A stretch of 64,000 bases of DNA, from the NCBI GenBank assembly GCA_022478985.1, contig JAKSZP010017358.1:1-64000 (forward strand), written 5' to 3'. Under the pieces are notes generated by a model. The model had not been told where the DNA came from and searched no databases. It was given only the letters and a program-made list of their open reading frames with translations. Below are positions 32,665 through 44,202 of this stretch, piece by piece. Origin of the DNA: Massospora cicadina. Taxonomy: Eukaryota > Entomophthoromycota > Entomophthoromycetes > Entomophthorales > Entomophthoraceae. Within the stretch, counting starts at the first letter, position 1. Each line of letters starts with the position of its first letter. The position numbers were made by a program, and so were the translations under genes.

Positions 32665-35362
32665 CTATGAAGACAACAATGTGACAACATACAAGAGCTC
32701 GAGATCCCAACTTTTTCATTCACTTTCAGCTCAGTTTGGATATGGATGACCCAGGCTTCATCCCACTCCCCCAGTTCCCCCTCCCCCAGGCGATGATGGA
32801 GAGCTAAAGTGGACGCTGTGACCCTTCTGGCCCAGGAGGAGCTCCTTCTTGAATTCGTCAGGCATTTTTCTTACTTATGCACCCCATTCAGGGGCATAGT
32901 GGCCCAGTTATGCTGGGGAGGGGAGTGTAGCCAAGGCCCTTTAATTAACAATGCGGCCCAGCTCCTAGTGGATGGCTTCAGTTGTCTAGTGCTCCTGCCT
33001 CCCACTGAGCCTCATCCCAAGGTATTGTTAGTCTGATGGATTCTGTGCTTCATGTGGTGGGTGGTAGCCAGCTGGTTGGGGTCCTTCCCCTGTGCTCCTA
33101 CCCACTTCCAGTCCCAAGGGGTGAACTTCCAAAATTACTGGTTAAATTCATGCAATATGGTGTTGCCGCAGCATTTGCTGCCCTTAGCGCCAATGAACCG
33201 TCCCAATATCTCCCCATCATGGCGCTCTTTGGTAACATGGTCTTTTTTCATACCATTGGCAAGTTAGGTTAGGGATGGAGCAGAACCAGGCGGCAAATGA
33301 GTGGCCCAGCGAGCATCTTTTACAGCTGCTTCTCCCTTCCTGGTGCTTATCATAGCATGGAAAACTTCCTTGTGGATTGCCTGGCATTGGGAGCAGCCTT
33401 TTCCCCATGAGCTGGGACTCACCTTCTTGCTCGCCAGCCCTTGTGACTCCTGCACCCTCTTCTCACGTACTCCTTGATCTCATGAGACCATCAGTGCATG
33501 TGTTTGAGGGCTTTGCTCCTAGTTGGGCAAGAGCAGGATTGTCTCAATTATCCATATGAGCTATTCCTTTAACCTTTTACCATTGGTACCCAGAACCCTC
33601 ATCCTCCTCTAGTTCCGTCACCCCATCCTCCCCGATATTTGCTGCCAAAACAGTCCCAGAGTGGATACCAACTCCCTCACCCCTGACACAGCAGCCTCTA
33701 CCACCACCACCAACGTGAGAAGGGTCCAGCGAAACTGTGCCACTGTAAGTCCAGGGGAATGTCCCCTGTGCATGGATCGGGCGATTTTCCCATTTCCAAA
33801 TAAAAAAGGTCCAAAGAGGGCGGCTGTACCCCTCATCACCCAGGGCGACCTCGCCCATGTGGTAGATGAGCTCTGGGTAACAGCCCTCCCTCTTAAGATT
33901 CCTCCCCCAGTACCCACACTCACCTCGACCAAACTTCTCCGCCAAATTGAGGAAATCTCCACTGAGATTACCAATTTGAAGTTGGAAGGTCCAAAACTGA
34001 TGGGAACAAAGCCCAACAATTGGAAAACATATAGTCAAAAAGGGACAAGTATTAATTTATTGGCTGGAATTTCCGACGGTTTCAACTCATCCAGCAGTAT
34101 GATTGCTGACGCCAAACACCCCTCAAAATTGTCAGGGATGATCCCCAATGTGCAGATGATATCTTCAAGAATCATTGCAGACAATTTGAAACTCCTGTCC
34201 AATGAATAAGGAGTTGCAGCTGACGTAACTCATTTGATCAATTAAATGTTCCAGAGACTAGGCATGGGTAGTTTAAGCATCCTAAACCCATTTCCAACCA
34301 ATTTGGGACCGCCCTTATGTGGGGTGGCCCTGGGGAATTCCCGTTGCTCATGGGGCCAGATGCTGTTGCGCCAACCAATGAAAACGCAGCTGAACCTCAG
34401 TCTAGGCATTCATGGTTAAACTGATAGCGACTCAGCCTAAAGCTGAATCCTTTGATGTCAGTTCAATTGAGATTATCTGCCTTCTTCCCCAAAGATTGCC
34501 AGGTTAGGTCAAATTTGAGGGACCCTATCCCTGCTTTGACCAGCTACCAGTCAAATACTATTTAATTGGTTGCATCGAACTGAGTAAATGTTTATCACTT
34601 CTCTTTATTTTCCTTTCCAATAAATTTCTCACTAAAACTCAATTTTTTACTTTATTTAAATCCATTTTTTGTTGAAGTCCCGATGGCATTAAATGGTGAC
34701 CTATCAATCCCTACACCAGATGGGCAATACCAGTTTTGATGATTAAAATCACTCCCCCATCATCAACTGAATTCAACGTGCAAGAAACTTCTGGCAATTT
34801 AACCCCATTATTAAACTATCCGCTATCAATATACTGGGATCTTGTGGCCTTATATTCACCATTTTCAAGCAAGGATCTGCCCCCTTGTCTTTACGATAGT
34901 AATGAACCCACCCACCAGCAACCCTTTAAAAGCCAACCCTAGAGTACAATACCCTGAAGCAAGACCCTCAGTGTCTGGGGTTGTTCCCATTTTATTTAAT
35001 TTCAGGTTCCTTTTCATTCTCGTTCTACATCAATGAGTCATTGTTTTCCAATTTGCAGCTTCATATAACGTTGTATGAGCGGCAATGACCCTGGTATTCT
35101 GGCTTGCTTTTTGGGTGATTACGCATCCTAAAAGGCAGGCTAGTCTAAACTTCTTCTGCCGTTTTCATGACAGTCAACCCCATAGCGGTGAAAGAAGAAA
35201 CGTGGGTCCCACCAATCAAGGCACAAGATGCACCACAAGAAACTTAGTAAGGGCAAGGAGATGAAGATTCCCTAGCGAAAGAACACAAGCAATGACACCT
35301 AATAAACTTAGCTTTTATACCCCACATGAATTAGACTATACTTTCCCTTATTTATAAGTCTC
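32665..35362 (+). mobile_element. ~2.7-kb insertion of uncertain origin in element E
   Basis: Element E integrase-end sequence is interrupted near 32665 (CTATTCTTTGACTATTATG) and resumes near 35363 (CTATTGCTGTTTATATA...AACTTCACATGCACTCAG). The inserted block is richer in G+C than its surroundings, with Pro/Ser-rich plus-strand frames, and has no LTR features. It may be an ORF1-bearing LINE or SINE-like copy. The ends are approximate, and I could not define a clean target duplication. Confidence 0.5.
32742..34209 (+). pseudogene. Unrecognised coding-like region, possibly LINE ORF1
   Basis: From ATG 32742 (MDDPGFIPLPQFPLPQAMM, then a stop), reading passes through frames 32809-33036 and 33036-33272 (LPKLLVKFMQYGVAAAFAAL, then MALFGNMVFFHTIGKLG). 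It ends in the long open frame 33661-34209 (182 aa). That last frame is Thr/Ser/Pro-rich at the start, has GECPLCMDRAIFPFPNKKGP, and has a helical segment (LLRQIEEISTEITNLKLEGP). There is no recognised domain. Its position inside a transposon, the frame breaks and the Pro/Ser-rich beginning suggest an ORF1-type gene. A captured host fragment is the alternative. Confidence 0.35.
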
Positions 35363-35369
35363 TATTGCT

Positions 35370-36580
35370 GTTTATATACCCAAAGTAACTTCACATGCAC
35401 TCAGTTAATAATCTGACCACTAATGGGGTCCTTGATAGTCTAGGAATCAAATTTTTTTATCATCTCAAAAGGCCAATCCAGATGCTAGTTAGCTTATGCT
35501 TTCGCCAAAACCCATTTGGATCGTGGAGTAGAACCATATCCCCATCTTTGAACTGCGCTAGCCCGCTACACTATTGCTGATTGGCATCCTGATACTTTAA
35601 CTTCTTGGCTAAGCTGAACGAGTATGATTTGGTTTGTGGTTAAATAAGTGTATTTGTTAGGGTGGTCAAGTAGCGTTGAGGATCCATTCTGCCGGTATCT
35701 TCCATGCAGGCATAGAGCAGTTCAGGTAGTTTGGTCTTCCATCCATATAGTATCTGGAAAGGACTCTTCCCCGTTGCTTAGTGGTAGCTAATATTTTAGG
35801 CGAACACAGCGGTGGAAAGGAGGGTGATCTAATTGGAGGGTCTATCTGTAACCAACTTATGAAGTATGATCACCAGGGTCCCATTAACCCATTTGACCAT
35901 TCCGTTGGATTCTAGGTGATACTGGGGTTGTTAGAGCCCCACAGATGACCATCATTTCGTTATGCTTGGGATGTGGGAGGTGAAATTAGTTCAGTTGTCA
36001 GTAAGGATGAACTGAGGGCAGCCTTGACACTGAATTTTACTTTCCATTACAACTTAGCCACAGTAACTGACCCCCAGATACCATATTGCCAAGCATCAAC
36101 CCACCTGGTTAAGTGGTCATTTTCCACCCAGTATACTTAGACCGGTTGCTCATGTCAGCAAATGCCCAACGACGTCAATGGATACTGTGTGCCAGGAAAA
36201 ATGAGGTTTCGCCAGCTGGTAAGAGGTCTTCCGGTGGAGCAGCTTCTCCACTTGGCACTGATGGCAGCAGGAAATGGTCTTTAGAACATCAAAGTGCATG
36301 CTTTCCCAATAGTATCAAGGCTGTTAGTATTTTAACGTCTTTCATAATCCTCCATGACCCACCGCCTTGTGCGCGTTCAAAATAATGTCCAGTTTAGCGG
36401 AGTGTTTTGAGAATCTCAGCATATTGTTACCAATCCACTTATATAACACCCCATTTTTTCAGATTGTATTGGCCATCATCCCATCTAGCACACAAATAAC
36501 TTGCGACGATTCATCTCATATTACCACTGACCATTTTTCCATATGGAAATTCACCCAAATATGATTTTACCACAATAAGT
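35370..36580 (-). pseudogene. Integrase of element E (broken)
   Basis: Identified mainly by close nucleotide similarity to the integrase part of element A, in the same order. The C-terminal end starts at ACTCAGTTAATAATCTGACC, then the stretch corresponding to the RYLTNL and NQHGF segments, then core and zinc-binding regions at about 35800-36400. Hardly any minus-strand frame stays open, so this is the most damaged integrase of the A/E/G/I group. The plus-strand ORFs in this interval (35395-35580, 36113-36385, 36367-36564) are shadows. Confidence 0.8.
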
Positions 36581-36589
36581 GGTTGCCAG

Positions 36590-38010
36590 GATAAGCATTC
36601 AGCATTTTGGTGCTTTTGCATGGGAATGATGCAATATTTCTAAATTATAAGCCTGCAGCTTTAGGGCCCATCTAACAAGGCGCCCTTCAGGCTCACAAAG
36701 GTTTTGTAACCAATGCAATGACTCATTTTCCATCATGACCTTAAATTTTACTTTATTAAGGTAGGTAAAGAACTGCTTATATGTATAAATCTCAGCAAGA
36801 CACTCCCACTCAGTCATAATATAATTCCATTTGTGGCAGTTCAAGCTCAAACTACAATACGCAATAAGGTGCTCCACGCCGTCATCATCCTTCTGGGATA
36901 ATACCGCCCATATGGTGGAAAGAGATGCACCTGTTTGTACAATAATTTCCTTCTTAAAATTAGGGTATTGTAAAACTGGCACACAAGCCAATGCGGTCTG
37001 TAAAGCATTGAAAGCATTTTGACTGTTCTCAGTCCATTCAAAGGTTGCATTTTTCTCTAATAACTTGAAAAGGGGAGCCCCAATACAGCTGAAGTCAGGG
37101 ATGAACCGGCGGTAGTACCCAATGATTCCTAAGAACACATGGATATCCCTCTTGTTGCCTGACTGGGTCATCCTTTATATAGCTTCAATCTTTGCCAGCT
37201 TAGGTCTAAGCCTTTTGGAGTCAATCACAAACCTAATGTATTCCAACTAATCCTTATCAAAATGGCATTTTGAAGTTTAATTTAAATGTTTTCTTTGGTA
37301 AGACGGTAGAAAACTTGCTCAAAATGGTCTAGATGTTTGGTGAACGTCCACAAGAACATTTTGAAATCATCAAGGTAGACTGGCATGCAGGACAACTCAA
37401 GGTCACCAAAGATGGTGTCCATCTCCCATGGGAACGTAACTGGGGCATTGCATAAACTTGGGGCATACATGTGGGTTGGAACAACCCTTTTGAGGTGATA
37501 ATATCACATTACTCTAGTTCCAATATTGGCAACTCGATTTGACAGTAATCTGATACAAATCCATGGCCAAAAGATAGTTGGACCCACCCGTTTGATACAG
37601 AGCATCATTAATTCGCGGGAGAAAATTTAAATCTTTTTTGTTATACAATTAAAGCTTCTGGTAATCAATTAGTACTCTATTAGTGCCATCCTTCTTTTTA
37701 ATGATCAGCACTGGTGACGCCTATGAGCTCTTTGATGGCTCTAACATTCCCTGTTCAATCAATCTACTACTTCATAGATACAACCTCTTCTACCGCTTTG
37801 AATCAAAGGATAGGCCATGATTGAATGGAAGGGTGGTCTCCAGTGTTTAACCTATGCACCACCCTGTAGGCATCTCCAAAATCGTGGTCGTCAGATGCAA
37901 AAATGTTTCAATCTTTTCAAACAGGGCCATCACCCTATCTATCTGATCATCTGAAAGCCCAGTCAGGGCTTCACGCGGAACCACAGTCATTACATTGGCT
38001 GCAGTTTTTC
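36590..38010 (-). pseudogene. RT and RNase H of element E (broken)
   Basis: The minus-strand frame 36599-37171 (190 aa) is the longest pol piece of E. It runs from the RT thumb and connection (KRDIHVFLGIIGYYRRFIPD, FSCIGAPLFKLLEKNATFEW) into RNase H. There the first Asp position reads QTGASLSTIW (Gly for Asp), and WECLAEIYTYKQFF follows with its Glu. The RT palm at 37282-37470 has MPVYLDDFKMFLWTFTKHLD, keeping YLDD. The fingers at about 37560-37980 are scattered over frames. Confidence 0.87.
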
Positions 38011-38049
38011 ATATAGACTAGATCCTCTCATGAATCAAAGTCATGTATA

Positions 38050-38914
38050 TGATAAACCTCATCAATCATAGTCAGATGCAGAAAAGCCACCACTTGGTAT
38101 CATTGAACCACCATAGACTCCTCCTGTAGGTTTGCTATTAAGACCTTCACTTCTCCATGCCCTGGTAACAGTTTTTTAGGAGCCGCATGGTGTTCAAGCA
38201 GTGATTGCTGGTAGGGACCCTTGATTTCACCATAAAAGCCTTCAGGGCCGTCTGTTTTGAGCTCTGTCCCTACTATAACTTATCTTAGAAGGTATACTTA
38301 GGGTGGCCGCAGCCCTTAGAGGAATACCATTACACTCATAAATCAGGTTAGGGAGAGCACTGGTACTCCACTTCATCTGCTGATAGCAAACAGGAACTAC
38401 GCCATCGCTATAAAAGAATTAATTTATAGGAGTTTATTGGGTCTTCTGGGACTTGTTGGATTTAAAATAAATGAGGATCTGTTGTCCCAGGATTTTAAAA
38501 GTTCCCTAAAACATATAAATCACTGCCTTAAATTGCCACATGAATGTGACCCCAATCAGCATGTCATAATTATTATTGGACAAAACCACAGCCAGAGCAG
38601 GTGCGCTGATTGACCTGAACCTCAAAAGCAACGCGCTTTAGGCGCCCTCCAACACAGTGCTTTATTCCCCAACGGTCCCATAGACTACTTGATGGTCCAC
38701 ATCAGGCTTCAGCGGAAGCTTAGCCACTAGCCAAGTGGATACTATATTGATGGGGAATCCAGTATCTATAATAGTTTGAATTTTGGTATTTCCTACAAAG
38801 ATATAACAATAGTTGTACTCTGAATAAAATGACCAGTTGGACTTTAACACATGCACATTAACAGGCTTCCTGTTATTGAGAAAAGTGTAAATTCTAGAGC
38901 CAACATGAGGATAC
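38050..38914 (-). pseudogene. Protease and dUTPase-like domain of element E
   Basis: The minus-strand frame 38662-38916 holds the retropepsin start. It begins with the linker YPHVGSRIYTFLNNRKPVNV, then YIFVGNTKIQTIIDTGFPIN with an intact DTG, then IVSTWLVAKLPLKPDVDHQV. Beyond 38660 the frame breaks. The dUTPase-like barrel is recognised at about 38050-38350 by nucleotide similarity to A and I. The codons upstream of YPHV are found at 44203 on the far side of the LINE, so the LINE split this linker. Confidence 0.8.
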
Positions 38915-38989
38915 ACTAAAACTTTTCTTTCTCATTGCAATCACTTTTGCAACCTATTCAATTCAAGTCTGAATCTAGTTTGATAATCT

Positions 38990-40423
38990 CACAGAGGAGA
39001 TTAGTCTGCGCCCATTTCAGGAAGCAGTTGGGCAAGTAAGGTAAGAGGAGCAGGTGGAAGGCCCGCGGCCTCGAACGTTTGAAAACGCCCCAGAGAAACT
39101 GGCAGAATAGACAAAAATTTTAAAAAACTGGCTGTCAATATTTCTCCAGAAATACTCACATGGCAAGCACAATGCAACCAGTACATCAACACGCCGCACT
39201 CCCAGCCACTTTCGTCGGTGGAATATGGAGTCCGCATGTTTCTGGACATCCACCAAATGGCTTTATGGGAAAAATTTTGTAAAAGATGTTCACACCTTTT
39301 TCCCAACTGCAGTGTACGTCGCACCTCACTCCATGTCACGAGGTTGGCTGACCTAGGTTTTAAAAACAAAGAGGCAGCAGATGAGGCTGCTGTGGTGTGC
39401 ATAGTGGTCAACCTCCCCAAAGGGCAACGGGTTGTTGAAACCAAATGCACCAGATGGATGAAATCAAACCAAATTTTTCACACGTTTGACTTTTTGCCTA
39501 CTATGTTAAACATGACATTTTGGAACAACACCTGAAATAAGGTCTCGCCATATATGGCGAAATACAATCTTTTGAAATGCAACGCTTCACGCTGATGCCA
39601 CACCTGTGCACTGGCAAAGCCATCGCAGTTTTGACCCCAACTGAGGAGATCGTGAAGGACCTAACCCAGATCCCATACTCCACTTTTATTAATATTGAAG
39701 GGCATACCACCCACCCATTCTGGGTGACCGTGGACAGTGCGCCCCCCATCTGCACTCACTGTGACGCGTTCGGCCATAAGGCACACGCGTGCCCCATCAA
39801 AGAGGGCGTTACATTCCAAGAGCACCCCTCAGTGGCCATGGCCAGCGGAGAGGCGCACTACAAACCAACCATAAGCACCAAAGAGGCTTTCCTTAGGGAG
39901 CACAAGGCTGCTACCTACTAGTAAAGCCCATCTCCCCGCAAGAGTGGAAGAAGGCCAAGCAGGCCTGCAGGGCCGTGGCCAAGAAGCGGCCAAAGCCACC
40001 ACCGCTATCTCATATTCCCAACGCCAGGAGGACATTGAAACCTTCACGGCGGAAGCAACTTGTGAATCCATCAACCAATCAGATTGGGAAGCCCATACCG
40101 ATTGGGCCACTCAATCTGATGATTTGATGGGGGGCTCAATCTCACCAAATCATTGCACCCAAGCTCCAGTTAAAACTGACTTAGGGCCCATCCCAACTAA
40201 GAATTTTTTTGACCCGATCAATAGTGCATCAAACTCATCTGCACCACAAAAGATTTTGTCTGACGTTGGGGAACAAAAAGTAAAGGCTAAAGCCAATGCA
40301 ACTCTTTCTGCAAAAATTAACAAAAATCCCAATAGCATTGCTGCTAACACCCATGCTGCCGTGAAGGTCCATGGGGATCTAGAGGAGGCTAGTGGGCCTG
40401 GGCGTCCACCCCCTCACACCTAA
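38990..40423 (+). pseudogene. LINE ORF1 (nucleic-acid-binding protein, broken)
   Basis: Three successive plus-strand frames. 39218-39535 contains LWEKFCKRCSHLFPNCSVRR and the core NLPKGQRVVETKCTRWMK. 39577-39921 contains MPHLCTGKAIAVLTPTEEIV and a zinc knuckle at 39751-39792, CTHCDAFGHKAHAC (CX2CX4HX4C). 39944-40423 is a charged, Ala/Asn-rich tail. ORF1 proteins bind the LINE RNA. This one ends about 30 bp before the first ATG of ORF2. The large opposite-strand frame 39001-39450 has no such motifs and is a shadow. Confidence 0.8.
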
Positions 40424-40453
40424 GGTGCGAAGGGGGAAACCTTCACTTTAGCA

Positions 40454-41600
40454 ATGTTGAATATCGCTGAACTCAAGGCCTCGCCATCCCAGGCTAGGAA
40501 ACTGAGTTTTTTACAACAAAAATTACCCGTGGATATCCTGGCCATCCAGGAATCCCACTGTCTACGAGGTTCCAAGGAGGCTTGGAAAAAAATGCTCCTC
40601 TCATACCTATCCTTTTGGTCAAAGCACTGTGGGGTGCTAATTTGGATAAATAATTTCTTCAAGTTTTTATTATCGGAAACCTTCCTCAATAGCCAAGTCC
40701 TCATTGTCACTTTTTCATGGGCTGACGTGGTGCACGCTATCATCAACATCTATGCCCCAAGTGGTGCACAAGAGCATTGGGAATTTTTCTCATCAGTCAA
40801 ATCCCTCCCGCTAACCCCAGACCCTTTCATAGTTGGCAACATGAACTGTTGGCTAAACACACCAACGGACTGGTGGCCTTCCTCAACCCCATGCCCCCCA
40901 GGGTCATGTAGAACTGCACGTTCTAAAGGCTACCCTCAGGTTAATGGATGCACTGCCGCGACATGCCCCGCTGCTCAAAAACATGATGCACCCCAACGTC
41001 CACAACAGCCAATTAAGGTCCATGACCCGCATCAACCTTATCCTAATGCCAGCGAAATTCAAACCCCACATCTCCCACTTCAAAACAATAAAAATGGAAT
41101 TCTCTGACCACCAACTGGTCTCAATAACCTACCACCTACCCACCACAGTGGCCAGGGCCCCACATTGGTGCAAGCTTTGCCCCCCTGAACTCATATCGCC
41201 AGGATTTTCCACTTGGGTGGAAGAAGCAACTTTGGCAAAAAAGTTTGTAACACCGTTTTACGCGCGGACCCCATCTCCACATGGGCAACCTTCAAAGAGG
41301 ATACCATCCGCTACTCTCACCACCTCTCCTCCAGATGCTCACGAGCCACATTGGCAATCATTTCATGTGCTCTGGCAGAATTGGCACACCTGGAGTCCAA
41401 TTTCCCCGCTACAGGATACAGCCCTGCATGGGGCCAGAAGTGGGCAGAAGCAGCCGCCCACCTCAACGCACTCAAAAGGCAACACAAACATCAGGTTTGT
41501 GTTCATTACAGGGCCAAATGCATCACAAAGGGGGACAAGTGCACTGCATATTTTTTTAAAAATTAATTTCACCATGCCAGAGCGTGGCCTGCACACAGGT
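40454..41600 (+). pseudogene. LINE ORF2: APE-type endonuclease domain and linker
   Basis: Starts at ATG 40454. MLNIAELKASPSQARKLSFL, then LPVDILAIQESHCLRGSKEA gives the first active-site strands (the E in QES). Next come IINIYAPSGAQEHWEFF and VGNMNCWLNTPTDWWP, which stands where GGDFNCVLNP..D is usual, so the first Asp is replaced. After a frame change, SMTRINLILMPAKFKP and FSDHQLVSITY follow, with the catalytic SDH at 41103-41111. The linker (41213-41566) leads toward RT. The domain nicks target DNA at the start of target-primed reverse transcription. Confidence 0.85.
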
Positions 41601-44080
41601 GCGAAGATTGGATGATTCCATCATGGATACACCAGTTGAAGTGGCAATCAAATCACAGAAGTATTACTCCGAGTTATACCAACCTGATCCAATTCAGCCA
41701 GCTGAAGTGGCAGAATTTCTCGACTGAGCCCACATCCGCACCATTTCTTGATACCCAGAAATAATAATTATAATTACTCCAAACAAATTATGGACAGCCA
41801 TCCGCGGTGCACCTAACCAGAAATGCCCAGGCCCAGATGGCATCCCATATGAATTATACAAAAAATACTTCAAATATATATCCCCACTGCTGCTCACTTT
41901 GCTTAACCAGAGCCTGTTGGATATGCGCCTCCTATCAGGAGGACATGAGGCCTTTACTGTCACACTTTTCAAGAAAGGGGATAAGATAGACTTAGCCAAC
42001 TGGCGCCCCATTAACCAACATGGACACAAAAATTTTAACAAAAATCATGGCTAACCGTTTAGGGATTATAGCATCTGCCACCATCTCCCCAAAGCAATTT
42101 GGCTTCATACCCAGAAGGTCAATTTGGGATAACGTGCACTCTGTGGCTAATGCATGTCAGTCCACAGCCTCTGGGGCACTTGTATTCTTGGACCAACAGA
42201 AGGCCTATAATAGAGTAAACTCGGAATACCTCAGGCCCTGCCTCCATCAATTCCGCTTACCCCCTCGCTTCATCAACTAGGTGATGCTGCTCACAGAATC
42301 TGCAACAATGGCAGTACGTGGCCCTGGCTTCCTAACGGAAGTAGTCCGCCCTCAAAGGGGCTTGCAACAAGGAGACCCCCTCAGCCCACTCTTATACAAC
42401 TTTAGCCTTGACCCACTACTGCGAAATATGATTGCCCAACTCACTGGGGTCCATGTGCCAGGCCAAGCCCCAGTCAAGATGATGGCATTTGCAGATGATT
42501 GTGTGGTTGGGGTGTCTAATAATCAAGATGCACGCGCGCTTGAAGCTCTCATCCAGGAGTATTCCCGGTAAAGTAACGCGGCACTGAATGCTTCCATTAC
42601 CAAAATCATCCTCCTTGGTCGGTCTCAGAACTGCTGGGCCCCAGCAATTAGTTCTCAACCCAGCCCATCTGCTCACCCACATCCTCGCCCTACCAGCTCA
42701 ACACACACCGCCCCACTGGTGCTCCCCTTTGTGCCATGCCCTACCATAGGGCCAGTCTGCCATCTGGTCGTGTGGGTGGAGGCAGGTGGATACGCATTAG
42801 CAGTAATGGAGAGCCATATTCTGGACAACGTGATGAAGCGAATCGCCTCTCTCAGAGCCCACCCTACCTCCCTTGCTGGAAGGGTTGTTTTAGCCAACTC
42901 TATGCTCCTCTCCAAAGTCTGGTTTGGAGCCCACGCCATCCCCTTCTCCCCAAGCTTCTTCAAATCCTTATATGCCCTGCTGCAAGAATGGCTTTGGTCA
43001 GGCCGCCCTCCACCAGTACGGTTAGAGGTCATGTTTGGCCCTCATCATCATGGTGGCATGGGTCTGCTCGAATTCAGAGCCCATGCGGCCAAGATCTTGG
43101 GCACCTGGATAGCAGCCGTCACTGCCCCTATGCTCCCTCCCAACATTGGTCCTGTATGGCCCACTTCAACTTCTCCCACGCCCTGGGAATTACCAATCCA
43201 TTGAACCCCCACTCCCCAATGAAATACTTCACTTCACACCCATCAGCCACAGGCCCTCACGGTACTAAAACCCACTACAAATGAATCCTCCTCTCCATGC
43301 GGAGCGCTGAGTGGAGAATTTGTATTAGCAGACACACAGCCCAGAGAGGCCGCCCCTCTCCTCAGTTCACACAAGAGGTACAGGGCTACCCATCCATGAT
43401 GGCGTGATCCCCATACGGCCCCATGTCCTATCCAGGGTGGACTACCTGGACATGATGGACATCCCTTACTCCATTGAGACCCAAAAAACTATCTGGAAAT
43501 ACGCACACCATCCTCTGTTGCAGCTTCAAGTCCGCTCCCATGTGTGGCGCTGCCTGAGGCGGGTGTATCATACAGCTGAGCGCTCTAACGCTTTACACTC
43601 ATCCTGTGTCATGTGTGGCCATTATGGAACGCTGTTCCACCGCCTGGAGAAGTGCCCTACCTCTAAAGTGATATGGCGCGAAGTTTAACGTCTGCTGGGC
43701 CAGGATCAAACGCATCCCTTCAGTCTGTCAAGAGATAAGTTTGCTCTATAAATGGCCTCCTCCCTTCCACCCTCCCTCCGTGCTTTGGTGGTTGCAATCG
43801 CCATGTGGACCATCCACACGCTTGTCTTAGATGCCATCGCAGGCTCCACCCTACCCTCCCAGAAGCTGTCCACAGATTCAGGTCTCATTTGGTGGACCAC
43901 TTTCAATCATAGATGTTTGGATACCTCCCACCATGCCACTGACAGCTGATCTCCTCCTGGTTCCCAGTCTGGTTCATCAAATCAGACCCCTTCCTCCACA
44001 CGTGTTCAATTGTAGCTACGGCCCCTTCACACGTTCCCTCCCCCTCCCCATAAGTGGCGTATCCGCTGGCAACAATAGAT
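41601..44080 (+). pseudogene. LINE ORF2: reverse transcriptase and C-terminal zinc finger
   Basis: The RT fingers at about 41780-42020 read CPGPDGIPYELYKKYFKYIS and FTVTLFKKGDKIDLANWRPI. 42020-42280 has SPKQFGFIPRRSIWDNVHSV and VFLDQQKAYNRVNSEYLRPC. 42281-42571 has PQRGLQQGDPLSPLLYNFSL and the intact active site FADDCVVG (FADD at 42488-42499). The thumb at 42719-43204 includes ASLRAHPTSLAGRVVLANSM and HHGGMGLLEFRAHAAKILGT. A C-terminal finger CVMCGHYGTLFHRLEKC, CX2CX7HX4C, is at 43605-43655. Only a few stops and shifts interrupt it, so this is the best preserved RT in the window. No RNase H was recognised. Confidence 0.9.
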
Positions 44081-44202
44081 AGCATCGCTTCTCTGGGGTG
44101 CCTTCCCTGGTACTAAGTTTTGTCTCTTCTGAGTCATATTCAGAAGTGTCCATCCCATGGTCGGCATTCACCGCAGTAAATTAAATTAAAACATGAGGAT
44201 AC

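Larger units (their letters stand above)
38915..44189 (+). mobile_element. Near-complete LINE (non-LTR retrotransposon) nested in element E
   Basis: 5.3-kb plus-strand insertion flanked by AACATGAGGATAC at 38902-38914 and 44190-44202 (13 bp, perfect), with the 3' tail TAAATTAAATTAAA just before the right copy. It carries ORF1 with a CCHC knuckle and ORF2 with APE-type endonuclease, RT (FADD) and a C-terminal CCHC. All are in order, with stops and frameshifts. The coding of element E reads straight on across the insertion point. Confidence 0.92.

Noticed and set aside
33577..34038. 153-aa minus-strand ORF as a gene
   Set aside because: Overlaps the plus-strand 182-aa frame, is Gly/Trp-rich as expected from antisense of Pro-rich coding, and shows no motif.
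39001..39450. 149-aa minus-strand ORF as a gene
   Set aside because: It lies antisense to LINE ORF1, has no motif, and disappears as a shadow of the plus-strand frames.
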